A DNA stretch of 20,539 nt from Bacteroidales bacterium (GTDB lineage: Bacteria > Bacteroidota > Bacteroidia > Bacteroidales > UBA7960), in contig PWNO01000052.1 in assembly GCA_003557765.1 (NCBI GenBank), positions 1 to 20,539 on the forward strand. The letters are read 5' to 3'. Position 1 is the stretch's first letter. Each line of letters begins with the position of its first letter. Positions 7,685 through 15,408 of this stretch are shown here, in pieces. The notes under the pieces were generated by a model that worked only from the letters and a program-made list of their open reading frames with translations, searched no databases and was not told the DNA's origin. Position numbers and translations under genes: made by a program.

Positions 7685-8113
7685 ATGGGACGTATCCTCG
7701 CCATTGATTATGGCAGAAAGCGCGTGGGTCTTGCGGTAACTGATGAGATGCAGATGATCGCCGGCGGCCTTGAAACAGTACACTCCAAGGATGTCATTGC
7801 CTTCCTCAAGGATTATTGCAGTCGGGAGCAGGTCTCCTGCTTTGTGGTGGGTGAGCCGTTTGACATGCAAAACAGGGCATCCGATGCGTCCCGCTATATC
7901 GATCCTTTTGTGAAGCATTTGCGTAAACAATTTCCGGATATCCCTGTTGAAAGGATTGATGAACGTTTTACCTCACAGATGGCCATGCGTGCGATGATCG
8001 ACGCAGGACTGAAGAAGAAGGCCAGGCAGAACAAAGCGCTGGTGGATACCATTAGCGCCACTATCATCCTTCAATATTACCTGGAACAGCAAGCCAACAA
8101 ACGAAGACCATGA
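7685..8113 (+). CDS. ruvX: Putative pre-16S rRNA nuclease / Holliday junction resolvase-like RuvX (YqgF)
   Basis: A 142-aa protein of the RNase H-like YqgF family, implicated in 16S rRNA 5' maturation in E. coli and described as a Holliday junction resolvase in other bacteria. The first acidic site is in AIDYGRKRVGLAVTD (6-20); VVGEP at 54-58, ERFTSQMA at 93-100 and the last acidic residue D121 in LVDTISATIIL (119-129) complete the active site. The start at 7685 fits the usual M-G-R-I-L-A-I-D-Y-G beginning and the promoter position. The open frame continues 19 codons further upstream without family similarity. Its stop overlaps the def start by 4 bp (ATGA), so the pair is coupled. Confidence 0.94.
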   Translation: MGRILAIDYGRKRVGLAVTDEMQMIAGGLETVHSKDVIAFLKDYCSREQVSCFVVGEPFDMQNRASDASRYIDPFVKHLRKQFPDIPVERIDERFTSQMAMRAMIDAGLKKKARQNKALVDTISATIILQYYLEQQANKRRP

Positions 8114-8682
8114 GCATAAAACCTATTGTAGCTTACGGGGACCCCGTCCTGAAAAAGAAGGCACAGCCGATAGATCGGAATGACCCGCAATTGCAGGAGT
8201 TGATCGCGGATATGTGGGACACCATGTATAACGCCCAGGGTGTAGGTTTGGCCGCTCCACAGATAGGCAAGAGCCTGCGCCTGTTTGTGATCGACGCCAC
8301 ACCTTTTGCTGAAGAGGAGCCTGAGCTGGATGGATTCAAAAAAGTGTTCATCAATGCAGAGGTCCTTCAAGAAGAGGGCAAGGAATGGCATTTTAATGAA
8401 GGCTGCCTAAGCTTCCCCGAAATGCGCGAAGACATTAGCAGAAAGCCGCAAATCCGCATGCGCTATCAGGATGAAGAGTTTAACATCCACGAAGAAGAAT
8501 ATGACGGGATAACCGCACGCATCATTCAGCATGAGTATGACCACATCGAGGGCAAACTGATGGTCGACCATTTCTCCCCGTTAAAAAAAACATTGCTTCG
8601 CAAAAAGTTACAAAACATATCCAAAGGATCGGTTAACGTGAGCTATCCGATGAAATTCCCATTGAGAGGAGGAAAAAGATAA
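8110..8682 (+). CDS. def: Peptide deformylase
   Basis: A protein of 190 aa that removes the formyl group from the initiator methionine of new proteins. All three family motifs are intact: GVGLAAPQIG at 44-53, EGCLS at 97-101 with metal ligand C99, and HEYDH at 141-145 with ligands H141 and H145 and catalytic E142. It overlaps ruvX by 4 bp and abuts the M16 peptidase (TAAATG), so the three form a tight operon. Its 3' end carries an AGGAGG that can serve as the ribosome binding site of the peptidase gene. Confidence 0.97.
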   Translation: MSIKPIVAYGDPVLKKKAQPIDRNDPQLQELIADMWDTMYNAQGVGLAAPQIGKSLRLFVIDATPFAEEEPELDGFKKVFINAEVLQEEGKEWHFNEGCLSFPEMREDISRKPQIRMRYQDEEFNIHEEEYDGITARIIQHEYDHIEGKLMVDHFSPLKKTLLRKKLQNISKGSVNVSYPMKFPLRGGKR

Positions 8683-9906
8683 ATGTATCAAACGCATCGC
8701 CTGGCGAATGGCATCCGCCTGATTCACCGGCCAAGTGGATCCCCGGTGGCCCACTGCGGACTGGTGATCAACGTTGGAAGCAGGGATGAAGCCATCGCCG
8801 AACAAGGACTGGCACATTTTATCGAACATGTGATCTTCAAAGGAACGCACCGGCGCAAATCCTTCCATATCATGAGCCATATGGAAAACGTCGGGGGAGA
8901 GATCAATGCTTTTACTACCAAGGAAGAAACCTGCATTTACGGTTCTTTCATGCCACCCTATTACGAACGGTGGTTCGACGTAGTGTCTGACATCACCCTG
9001 CAATCCAGCTTTCCGCCAAGGGAGCTTCTCAAGGAAAAAGACATCGTGATCGATGAGATCAATTCTTATAAAGACACCCCATCTGAGCAGATCATTGATG
9101 ATTTTGATGAAATCCTTTATGACGGTCATCCCCTGGGCAGGAATATCCTTGGGACCCCTACACATTTAAAGGCATTTTCGCGGGAAAGCATCCTCCGTTT
9201 TATTAAGAAGCATTACGTGGCTGGTGAGATGGTGATCTGTTCGGTTGGCGCCATAGATTTTAAGCACCTGACTTACCTCGCAGAAAAATATTTTGGAGAG
9301 CTGCCACTGTGCAGCAGGAGCCACAGGAGAGAAGCTTTCAGGAATTACCAGGTAAAACATCGCAAGGTTACCAGGCATAACCACCAGGCACATTGTATCA
9401 CGGGCAACCTGGCATATAGCTTACACGACAACAAGAAAACTGCCCTGCAGTTGCTCAACAACATCCTTGGTGGTCCGGGACTGACAGCCCGACTAAACAT
9501 GTCAGTGCGCGAAAAACACGGATTTTGCTATCACATCGAAAGCATGTACCAGCCCTATACCGACTCCGGCACCTGGGGCATCTATTTTGGCACAGACCCT
9601 GGTTATGTAAACAAAACCATGCAGCTGGTATACAAAGAACTCAGCAGGCTTCGGCATAATAAACTTGGAACATTGCAAATCAAGCGAGCCAAAAACCAAC
9701 TCTGCGGCCAGGTTAGCATGGCTCATGAATCCAACCTAACCGAAATGCTACATGTCGGCAAGCAATTGTTACACACAGACAAGGCCGAGACCCTCGAAGC
9801 GATCAACAAGCGCATCCAGTTTGTTTCTGCTGAAGAGATCCTTGAAGCAGCTAACGAAGTGATGGATACCACCAGGATGTGCTCCTTGATCTTTCAATCC
9901 GAATAA
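8683..9906 (+). CDS. M16 family zinc metallopeptidase (insulinase/processing-peptidase type)
   Basis: A protein of 407 aa. The inverted zinc motif HxxEH is H45-F-I-E48-H49, and the third ligand is E125 in IVIDEINSY, exactly 76 residues after H49, as in active M16 enzymes. The C-terminal half is the usual non-catalytic repeat of the fold. No signal peptide or membrane segment is visible, so a cytoplasmic location is likely. Length fits the single-chain M16B type, which works as a dimer or with a partner. The substrate is unknown; peptide turnover is the general role. Translation starts directly after the def stop, with AGGAGG about 13 bases upstream. The glycosyltransferase gene follows after 18 bp. 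Confidence 0.92.
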   Translation: MYQTHRLANGIRLIHRPSGSPVAHCGLVINVGSRDEAIAEQGLAHFIEHVIFKGTHRRKSFHIMSHMENVGGEINAFTTKEETCIYGSFMPPYYERWFDVVSDITLQSSFPPRELLKEKDIVIDEINSYKDTPSEQIIDDFDEILYDGHPLGRNILGTPTHLKAFSRESILRFIKKHYVAGEMVICSVGAIDFKHLTYLAEKYFGELPLCSRSHRREAFRNYQVKHRKVTRHNHQAHCITGNLAYSLHDNKKTALQLLNNILGGPGLTARLNMSVREKHGFCYHIESMYQPYTDSGTWGIYFGTDPGYVNKTMQLVYKELSRLRHNKLGTLQIKRAKNQLCGQVSMAHESNLTEMLHVGKQLLHTDKAETLEAINKRIQFVSAEEILEAANEVMDTTRMCSLIFQSE

Positions 9907-9924
9907 GGTCAGAAGCCTGCTCCT

Positions 9925-11196
9925 ATGCCTGAACCTACTATACATATTGCCATTCCAGCCATGAATGAAGCCGGATGGTTGCCTGCTACCATCAGGCATC
10001 TTTTGCAGGAAAATACCCCACGTACGAGGATTTGGGTATGTGTCAACCAGCCTGAATCATACCATGAAGATCCTGCGCATAAGCATATTTGCGAAAATAA
10101 TGCCCGTACACTTGCCTATTTATCTGGAATAAATGTCAGTAACCTGCATGTCCTTGATCACAGCAGTCCGGGTAAAGGATGGACCGGAAAGCGTTACGGC
10201 GTGGGGCAAGCCCGAAAAACGCTCATGGACACGATCGCCCATGAGGCCGATACCGGAGACCTCATCCTAAGCATGGATGCCGACACCTTGTTTGACTCCG
10301 GTTACCCGGAGTCCATCAGGACGTGCTTTCATCGCCATCCCACGGCAGTGGCTTTATCGAACCCCTATCGCCACCCCCTCTCCGGCAATACAGATCTTGA
10401 CCGGGCTATGCTTCGCTATGAGATCTATATGCGCTACTATACCATCAACATGTGGCGAATCAGGTCTCCTTACAGCTTTACTGCCCTGGGCTCTGCGATT
10501 GCTGTCCCGGTACATGCATATCGCAAAGCAGGTGGCATGACCGCCAGGAAAAGCGGCGAGGATTTTTATTTCCTTCAGAAATTAAGAAAGACAGGGTGGA
10601 TTTGTAACCATAACAGCCATAAAGTGTACCCCGGAACGCGGTATAGCGATCGCGTATTTTTTGGTACCGGACCAGCATTGATCAAAGGAAGCCGCGGCGA
10701 CTGGGACAGTTATCCAATATATAGCCACGAGTTATTCGATAAGGTGGGTGAGACCATCAAGTCCTTTCGGGAGCTCTATAAAGGAAGCGTCGAAACGCCT
10801 ATGTCTGCTTTTTTACGCGCCCAGTTCCGGGAGGATGATCCGTTTGAGCCCCTCAGGCTACATGCCGGTGGCCAGTCCCGGTTTCTCCAGGCCTGTCACG
10901 AAAAGGTAGACGGCTTAAGGCAGCTGCAGTTCCTGAAGTCATCAGCCAGAATGACCAACACGTCGGATGAAACAAACCTGCTTAGGTTTTTCGAAGTCCA
11001 TACCCCCTGGCTGCTTGCCCGCGAAGCAGAATCAGCAAACAGACAAGCGCTTTTCGACACCAGTGAACGCAAGCTTATGCAAGAGTTGGATTTTGCACAA
11101 TCTCCCTTACCTTTGCTGGATAAGATACGGAACACACTGGCACAGTTGGAAACAGAATATCAGAAAAAGGATGCCTCCAGGCAGGGGCTTGGGTGA
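9925..11196 (+). CDS. GT2-like (GT-A fold) glycosyltransferase
   Basis: A protein of 423 aa. The start IAIPAMNEAGWLPATIRHLL (8-27) is the nucleotide-sugar-binding strand of family 2 glycosyltransferases. The metal-binding DxD is D118-A-D120 in ILSMDADT, and GSAIAVP (189-195) plus GEDFYFLQKL (211-220) supply the acceptor loop and the catalytic-base region. No hydrophobic segment long enough for a membrane anchor is seen, so it is probably cytoplasmic or peripheral. The C-terminal 150 residues are helical-looking and not assigned to a domain. It lies 18 bp after the M16 peptidase gene. Donor and acceptor cannot be read from sequence; no polysaccharide cluster surrounds it. The last codons run into a purine-rich repeat region. 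Confidence 0.8.
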   Translation: MPEPTIHIAIPAMNEAGWLPATIRHLLQENTPRTRIWVCVNQPESYHEDPAHKHICENNARTLAYLSGINVSNLHVLDHSSPGKGWTGKRYGVGQARKTLMDTIAHEADTGDLILSMDADTLFDSGYPESIRTCFHRHPTAVALSNPYRHPLSGNTDLDRAMLRYEIYMRYYTINMWRIRSPYSFTALGSAIAVPVHAYRKAGGMTARKSGEDFYFLQKLRKTGWICNHNSHKVYPGTRYSDRVFFGTGPALIKGSRGDWDSYPIYSHELFDKVGETIKSFRELYKGSVETPMSAFLRAQFREDDPFEPLRLHAGGQSRFLQACHEKVDGLRQLQFLKSSARMTNTSDETNLLRFFEVHTPWLLAREAESANRQALFDTSERKLMQELDFAQSPLPLLDKIRNTLAQLETEYQKKDASRQGLG

Positions 11197-11236
11197 ACCG
11201 GGCCGTGCAGAGGCGATTGTTGGCGCTGGAGGGAAG

Positions 11237-11312
11237 GAGTAGGAAGTAAGAAGTAAGAAGTAAGTAGTAAAAAGTAAGAAGGAGGAAGAAGAAAGGAAGG
11301 AGTAGGAAGAAG
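11237..11312 (+). repeat. Purine-rich heptamer tandem repeat (AAGTAAG)
   Basis: The core is AAGTAAG at 11244-11250, 11251-11257 and 11258-11264, then a variant TAGTAAA and a further AAGTAAG at 11272-11278. Degenerate copies (GAGTAGG, AAGGAGG, AAGGAAG, GAGTAGG) keep the same 7-bp phase on both sides. From 11227 to 11312 the plus strand contains no C at all. The repeat occupies the gap between the glycosyltransferase gene and miaA2. Confidence 0.8.
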
Positions 11313-11389
11313 CAGATTGGAGTAGCTTTTGGGTTATTACAAGAGGGTCAAAGGGCAGTGGGGTTGCCTTTTGATAATAGTTTAAACAG

Positions 11390-12355
11390 ATGGACTATAC
11401 GAAAGACAAAAGCGATCAGCTGGTGGTGATCACCGGGCCTACGGCAACCGGCAAAACACAGGTTGCCGTGCGCCTTGCAGCCTTACTTGACGGAGAGATC
11501 ATCAGCGCGGATTCTCGGCAGGTATATCGCGGCATGGATATCGGCACAGGGAAAGACCTCCAAGATTATGTTGCAGATGGCAGGCTGGTGCCATATCACC
11601 TTATTGACATCGCAGATCCCGGGGAAGAGTATGATGTCTATACCTTTCAAAGAGATTTTGTGCAGGCTTTCCGGGAGATCACCCGCAGGGGCAGGCAGGC
11701 AGTCTTATGCGGTGGCACGGGGCTATACATTGATGCCATCATAAGCGGTTACCGCCTGATCAGGGTGCCCAAAGATCCTTTATTGCGTAAGGAGCTGGAT
11801 CAGATGTCCATGCAATCACTGACCGACATGCTGGCTGGGATGAAAGCCCTCCACAATACCACGGATATCACAGACAAAAATCGCCTGATCCGGGCCATTG
11901 AAATCGCCCGATATGAAGAGGAACATCCTGATGAGCGGCCTGCCCTGCCGCCAATGAAACCGGTAATCTTCGCCATCCATTTCGAGCGCAGCGAGCTAAG
12001 GGAACGGATCACCAAACGTTTAAAAGTCAGGCTTCAGGATGGCATGGTGGATGAGGTAAGAAGGCTGCTTGAAGGAGGGTTGGAGCCCGCACAGCTTCGT
12101 TTCTACGGGCTCGAATACAGGTATGTGACCGATTATGTGACAGGACGCCTTACCCATGAGGAGATGTTTCAGAAACTGAATATCGCAATCCACCAGTTTG
12201 CCAAACGCCAAATGACCTGGTTCAGGCGCATGGAGAAAAAAGGACATGCCATTCACTGGATTAACGGCCAGATGCCTGAGGAGAAAAAAAACCAAGCAGT
12301 ATTATCCATCATCAACCGCAACAACACCGGGAAATCAATCCGTCATCCAGGGTGA
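11390..12355 (+). CDS. miaA: tRNA dimethylallyltransferase, second divergent paralog (MiaA2)
   Basis: A protein of 321 aa. The P-loop GPTATGKT is at 16-23, ISADSRQVYRGMDIGTGKD at 38-56, PYHLID at 68-73, GGTGLYID at 108-115, and the C-terminal Q-M-T-W-F-R near residue 275. Thus the nucleotide and prenyl-donor binding parts of MiaA are intact. It differs from MiaA1 in the middle: GTGKD replaces GTA-x-P-T, the insert domain is shorter, and the usual G-Y-R/K segment is replaced by FYGLEYRYV. This is the divergent MiaA2 class known in Bacteroidota; the specific tRNA substrate and the need for two copies are not established as far as I know. The start at 11390 has no clear Shine-Dalgarno. A repeat-bearing gap of 193 bp separates it from the glycosyltransferase gene, so it may have its own promoter. 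Confidence 0.9.
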   Translation: MDYTKDKSDQLVVITGPTATGKTQVAVRLAALLDGEIISADSRQVYRGMDIGTGKDLQDYVADGRLVPYHLIDIADPGEEYDVYTFQRDFVQAFREITRRGRQAVLCGGTGLYIDAIISGYRLIRVPKDPLLRKELDQMSMQSLTDMLAGMKALHNTTDITDKNRLIRAIEIARYEEEHPDERPALPPMKPVIFAIHFERSELRERITKRLKVRLQDGMVDEVRRLLEGGLEPAQLRFYGLEYRYVTDYVTGRLTHEEMFQKLNIAIHQFAKRQMTWFRRMEKKGHAIHWINGQMPEEKKNQAVLSIINRNNTGKSIRHPG

Positions 12356-12373
12356 TGAAATCTTTACCCTTTT
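12349..12373 (+). terminator. Possible hairpin terminator after miaA2
   Basis: AGGGTGA (12349-12355) can pair with TTACCCT (12364-12370) using one G-U pair across an 8-base loop, and TTT follows. The hairpin includes the miaA2 stop codon. The U-tract is short, so this is tentative. Confidence 0.3.
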
Positions 12374-12409
12374 CCCGCGTACTTCATGTTCAATGGATGT
12401 CAGCTGAGG

Positions 12410-13372
12410 TCAAAAACGGTATGACAGCCCCAGACCCAACATTTGTTTTATCTGCATCTTTTTCTTAAAATCCCCCGTTTCTTTTCCGTCTCCATCTAAA
12501 ATGGGTATGGGAGTGTTGTGATCATAGATCATGTGGATGAAGAAGCTGGCCGTAATGTACCTGTTGATCTTCAGGTTAACCATTGTCTCCCAATCTACAT
12601 CCGTATTTTTGCGATTGGATGAATCGTCATCAATAAGGTTGTTAAAAAGCGTCAACCTGGATTACAGCTGGATATCCTCAAAAATCTCTTTTTCAAACAC
12701 CAGGTTCAGCAAGGCACCAAACTCAGCATTCACATTGCTCCCTTCACTGATCAGATTGCCGTTGTCATATACTGCAGGGTCCACACCGAAAGCACCTATA
12801 TTGGCCAAATCCTGATCCAATACAAAGGTCAGTTTTCCGGAAGCCGGAGACAAGAACACTGAGAGAAACTCCCAGGGTTTGTAATCCATACCCAGTGACA
12901 AAGAAAGCACGCCGGGTGATAAGAAGCGGGATACCACCACGCTGTCGTTCGGATAATTATATCCCTTATAAAACTGACTACGGAAATCCAGGAGAAAAGA
13001 GGTGCTGAAATGTGGAGAAACATCCCGCCCCACTTTTGAAATCAGATGCAACCGGTCTTCATTCTTTCGCAATGGGGTATCCTCGGTTTTGATGATGCCA
13101 AAAGCCATGTTCAGGCGGTTTTTCCAGTGATATTCTTCATTTTGCATGTTTCCCACCAGGTTGACTAAAGAGGTGGAAGCCACACTGTTCTCTCCACCCT
13201 GCGCCCAATTGCTAAAAGAAACCTGGTTAAGCTGCTGACTGAAAAATCCCCCAAACGTCCAGTTCCCGATTTCCACATCTTCGGCCGGCTCTTCAGCTAA
13301 CACCTCAAACGACATAAATAGAGCAAACAAAACCATCAGGTATTTTGATACATTCTTTTGAAAAATTTGCAT
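12410..13372 (-). pseudogene. DUF3078-type outer membrane protein interrupted by an in-frame TAA
   Basis: From the ATG at 13372 the frame encodes a signal peptide (KYLMVLFALFMSFEVLA, residues 11-27), then an outer-membrane-type sequence with FGGFFSQQLNQVSFSNWAQGGENS near 41-64, alternating beta strands, and a Bacteroidota DUF3078-like pattern. It stops at TAA (12664-12662) after 236 aa. The same frame continues without shift for 83 more codons, with TDVDWETMVNLKINRYI and an end in L-S-Y-R-F, the C-terminal aromatic typical of beta barrels. Without the TAA the product would be about 320 aa, the usual range of the family. One base change (AAA, CAA or GAA to TAA) explains it. Alternatives are a sequencing or assembly error, or readthrough. 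A TTG at 13390 is a less likely start. The upstream -7 element looks intact. Confidence 0.75.
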
Positions 13373-13401
13373 AATATCAAGGATTTGCAAGGGAAAAAAA
13401 G

Positions 13402-13409
13402 CAAAGTTA
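13402..13409 (-). promoter_or_regulatory. -7 element upstream of the DUF3078-type gene
   Basis: The minus strand reads TAACTTTG, an exact TAnnTTTG, about 30 bases before the ATG at 13372. A TTTG lies upstream (13438-13435) but at 25 bases, farther than the normal spacing. Confidence 0.4.
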
Positions 13410-13614
13410 GGGATATTTCATGATGATGATACATCAAACTTTTTTTTACGGTCTTTTGTTATTTCTATGTAAGGAAGTTAGTAAACAGATCCTGCCTTTC
13501 ACAACATATACGATTGAATGCAATTGCTTTTTGTTACTTTGTAATCAGACCTTCAGTGACTTTCAAGCATGGCGGGAGATACACGTACATCACTTTTTAA
13601 TTACAGAGTTTCAC

Positions 13615-13622
13615 TAAGTTTG
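13615..13622 (+). promoter_or_regulatory. -7 element upstream of the SDR gene
   Basis: TAAGTTTG matches TAnnTTTG and is preceded at 17 bases by TTTT (13594-13597) instead of TTTG. The predicted leader before the ATG at 13660 is about 33 nt. Confidence 0.4.
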
Positions 13623-13659
13623 TGAATGAATCTGGTTAAACAAAAAATTACACACAGGT

Positions 13660-14439
13660 ATGCAAAAAATCATTTTAGTTAGCGGTGGCAGTAGTGGAAT
13701 TGGTTTATCTTTAATTAGCAGGCTTTGCGAGGAAGGTCATTCAGTCATTTCCATCAGCCGGAGCACTGCAAAGATTGACAGGGCCTTACAAGAGATGCCA
13801 CACTTAAAAGATAAGGTCCTTTTTCTTACCGGAGACATATCCAGGGCAGCTGACGCAGAAGACATTTTCAACCAGATCAAGAAAAAATATGGGAAGCTTG
13901 ATGGGTTGGTCAACAACGCAGGTGTGCTGACCAAGGGAACCATTGAAACCATAAGCCTGGCAGACTGGCAGTTTACGCTGGACGTCAACCTGACCGGCCC
14001 TTACATCCTGACCAAGGCGTTGTTGCCCTTGCTGAAGAAGGCAGGATCTGCCAGCATCGTAAATATTTCATCCGTAGCCGGCCTGAAGCCTGGCACCAGT
14101 GTGGCCTATTCCGTTTCTAAGGCCGGGCTGGACATGCTTACGCGTTTTCTTGCAGGCGACCTCGGGCCTTATGGGATCCGGGTGAATTCCGTGAATCCGG
14201 GCTTGGTACGAACCCACATTCACCTCGACAACCAGGTTGTGGAAAACCGGGAAGTTTATGAAGCCATGCTGGACAAAGCTCGCCCGCGATATCCAATAGG
14301 AAGGATAGGCAAGCCCGAAGATATCGCTGCACTTATACAGTTCCTGCTATCAGACGAGGCTTCTTGGATCACCGGCAGCATCATGACTGCCGACGGTGGT
14401 GTGATGGTAGAAAACGACCTGATTCCCCCGAAGCAGTAA
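13660..14439 (+). CDS. Short-chain dehydrogenase/reductase (classical SDR)
   Basis: A protein of 259 aa with a Rossmann fold. The cofactor motif SGGSSGIG is at 8-15 (Ser replaces the usual Thr at the start), NNAG at 85-88, the catalytic Ser at 137 or 138 in NISSVAG, and YxxxK at Y150-K154. The C-terminal part has RVNSVNPGLVRT, typical of classical SDRs, and the end GSIMTADGGVMV. The residue pattern near 32-35 (S-I-S-R-S) contains an Arg in the NADP(H)-preferring position. The substrate is unknown; many family members act on 3-oxo-acyl or sugar alcohol groups. It is a single-gene unit between two minus-strand genes, with its own probable promoter at 13615. Confidence 0.9.
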   Translation: MQKIILVSGGSSGIGLSLISRLCEEGHSVISISRSTAKIDRALQEMPHLKDKVLFLTGDISRAADAEDIFNQIKKKYGKLDGLVNNAGVLTKGTIETISLADWQFTLDVNLTGPYILTKALLPLLKKAGSASIVNISSVAGLKPGTSVAYSVSKAGLDMLTRFLAGDLGPYGIRVNSVNPGLVRTHIHLDNQVVENREVYEAMLDKARPRYPIGRIGKPEDIAALIQFLLSDEASWITGSIMTADGGVMVENDLIPPKQ

Positions 14440-14569
14440 CTTGCAAAAGTGGGATCATTAAAACCTTTGTGCCCCACAAAACCACCAGCTTTTAAGGCGG
14501 CCAGGTATCACACATTCCTTAAGTCTAAATTTGCTGAGGGCCTAATGGTCTGCCAAGTTAACACTTTGT

Positions 14570-14668
14570 CCTGAAGTCCCTGAATTATTTGGAGTCCTCC
14601 AAATCCCTGAAGACCTTTAAGTAGATGAAGTCTCCAAAGCCTTTGAAAACGCTGAAGACTATAAAGTC
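14570..14668. repeat. Degenerate 9-bp tandem repeat, 11 units
   Basis: Read on the minus strand, units of nine bases fit a consensus near GACTTCAGG, for example GTCTTCAGG, GACTTCAGG, GACTTCATC and GGCTTTGGA. The stretch is exactly 99 bp (11 x 9). It could be translated as L-Q-G-like triplets, but that open frame has no supported start and no family similarity. It fills most of the gap between the SDR and cysH stops. Confidence 0.65.
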
Positions 14669-14674
14669 TCAGCC

Positions 14675-15382
14675 TCATCTTTTCACATGCAGCCCGCATT
14701 CTTTTGTTTCCGGCTGCTCCCACCACCATCTGCCTGCACGGATGTCCTCACCTGGCATGATAGCCCGGGTACAGGGTTTGCAACCAAGACTGGGATAACC
14801 TTTGTCATGAAGGGGGTTATAGGGAATGTCATGCGCCTGGATGTAATCCCACACCTGGGATTCCGACCATTCCAGCAAGGGGTTCACTTTGAGGATCTGA
14901 TGGGTGTCATCCCAGTCCACCAAGTGAAGGTTATCCCTGGTGGGTGATTGCTCCCTGCGCAAACCGGTGACCCAAACATCATAAGCTTTAAGGGCTCGAC
15001 GTAAGGGCTCAATCTTGCGCACCGCACAACATGCTTGTCTGTTCTCCACACTATGGTAAAACAGGTTGACTCCCTTTTCATTTACCATCTTTTCTACGGC
15101 CTCCCGATCAGGAAACATGACCCGGATGTTTATTTTGTAACGTGAATTGGTCTTTTCAATCAGGTCGTACGTTTCATAAAACAGCCGACCGGTATCCAGG
15201 GTAAAGATGTCAGGAACAGGCTTCATTGCAGTCAGCATGTGTGTGATGATCTGATCTTCTGCGCCCATGCTGGTCGAAAACACCAATTTCCCCGGATGTT
15301 GCCTTTGCAGATATTGGAGCACTTGCATGGCAGATGCCTCGCACAGCGCCTTCCGGTATTCAATTACTTTTTGTGATTCCAT
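14675..15382 (-). CDS. cysH: Phosphoadenylyl/adenylyl-sulfate reductase (CysH family, APS-type cysteines)
   Basis: A protein of 235 aa that reduces APS or PAPS to sulfite in assimilatory sulfate reduction. The PP-loop FSTSMGAEDQ is at 35-44, DTGRLFYETY at 63-72 and TGLRREQSPTR at 139-149. A C118-C119 pair and C201-x-x-C204 form the [4Fe-4S] cluster set found in APS-specific and bacterial-type reductases, and the catalytic cysteine is C229 in KECGLH. Those cysteines argue for APS as substrate rather than PAPS. The upstream hydrolase gene ends 26 bp before the start, so the two are likely one transcription unit. Genes for sulfate activation (cysDN) are not in the window. Convergent with the SDR gene across the 9-bp repeat. 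Confidence 0.94.
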   Translation of the reverse strand: MESQKVIEYRKALCEASAMQVLQYLQRQHPGKLVFSTSMGAEDQIITHMLTAMKPVPDIFTLDTGRLFYETYDLIEKTNSRYKINIRVMFPDREAVEKMVNEKGVNLFYHSVENRQACCAVRKIEPLRRALKAYDVWVTGLRREQSPTRDNLHLVDWDDTHQILKVNPLLEWSESQVWDYIQAHDIPYNPLHDKGYPSLGCKPCTRAIMPGEDIRAGRWWWEQPETKECGLHVKR

Positions 15383-15408
15383 ATCATGGCGAAATCGTGA
15401 CTAAAAAC

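Noticed and set aside
11237..11312. CRISPR-like array
   Set aside because: Units of 7 bp follow each other without spacers, so this is a simple tandem repeat.
13420..13617. 65-aa open frame between the DUF3078-type gene and the SDR gene
   Set aside because: Cysteine- and phenylalanine-rich, no family pattern, overlaps promoter sequence, and no ribosome binding site; best seen as a chance frame.
14440..14569. Terminator hairpin after the SDR gene (GTGGG with CCCAC)
   Set aside because: Only five base pairs with a loop of about 18 bases and no U-tract.
14508..14729. Leucine/glutamine-rich small protein (LQG repeats)
   Set aside because: It is a translation of the 9-bp repeat and overlaps the cysH 3' end; no support as a gene.
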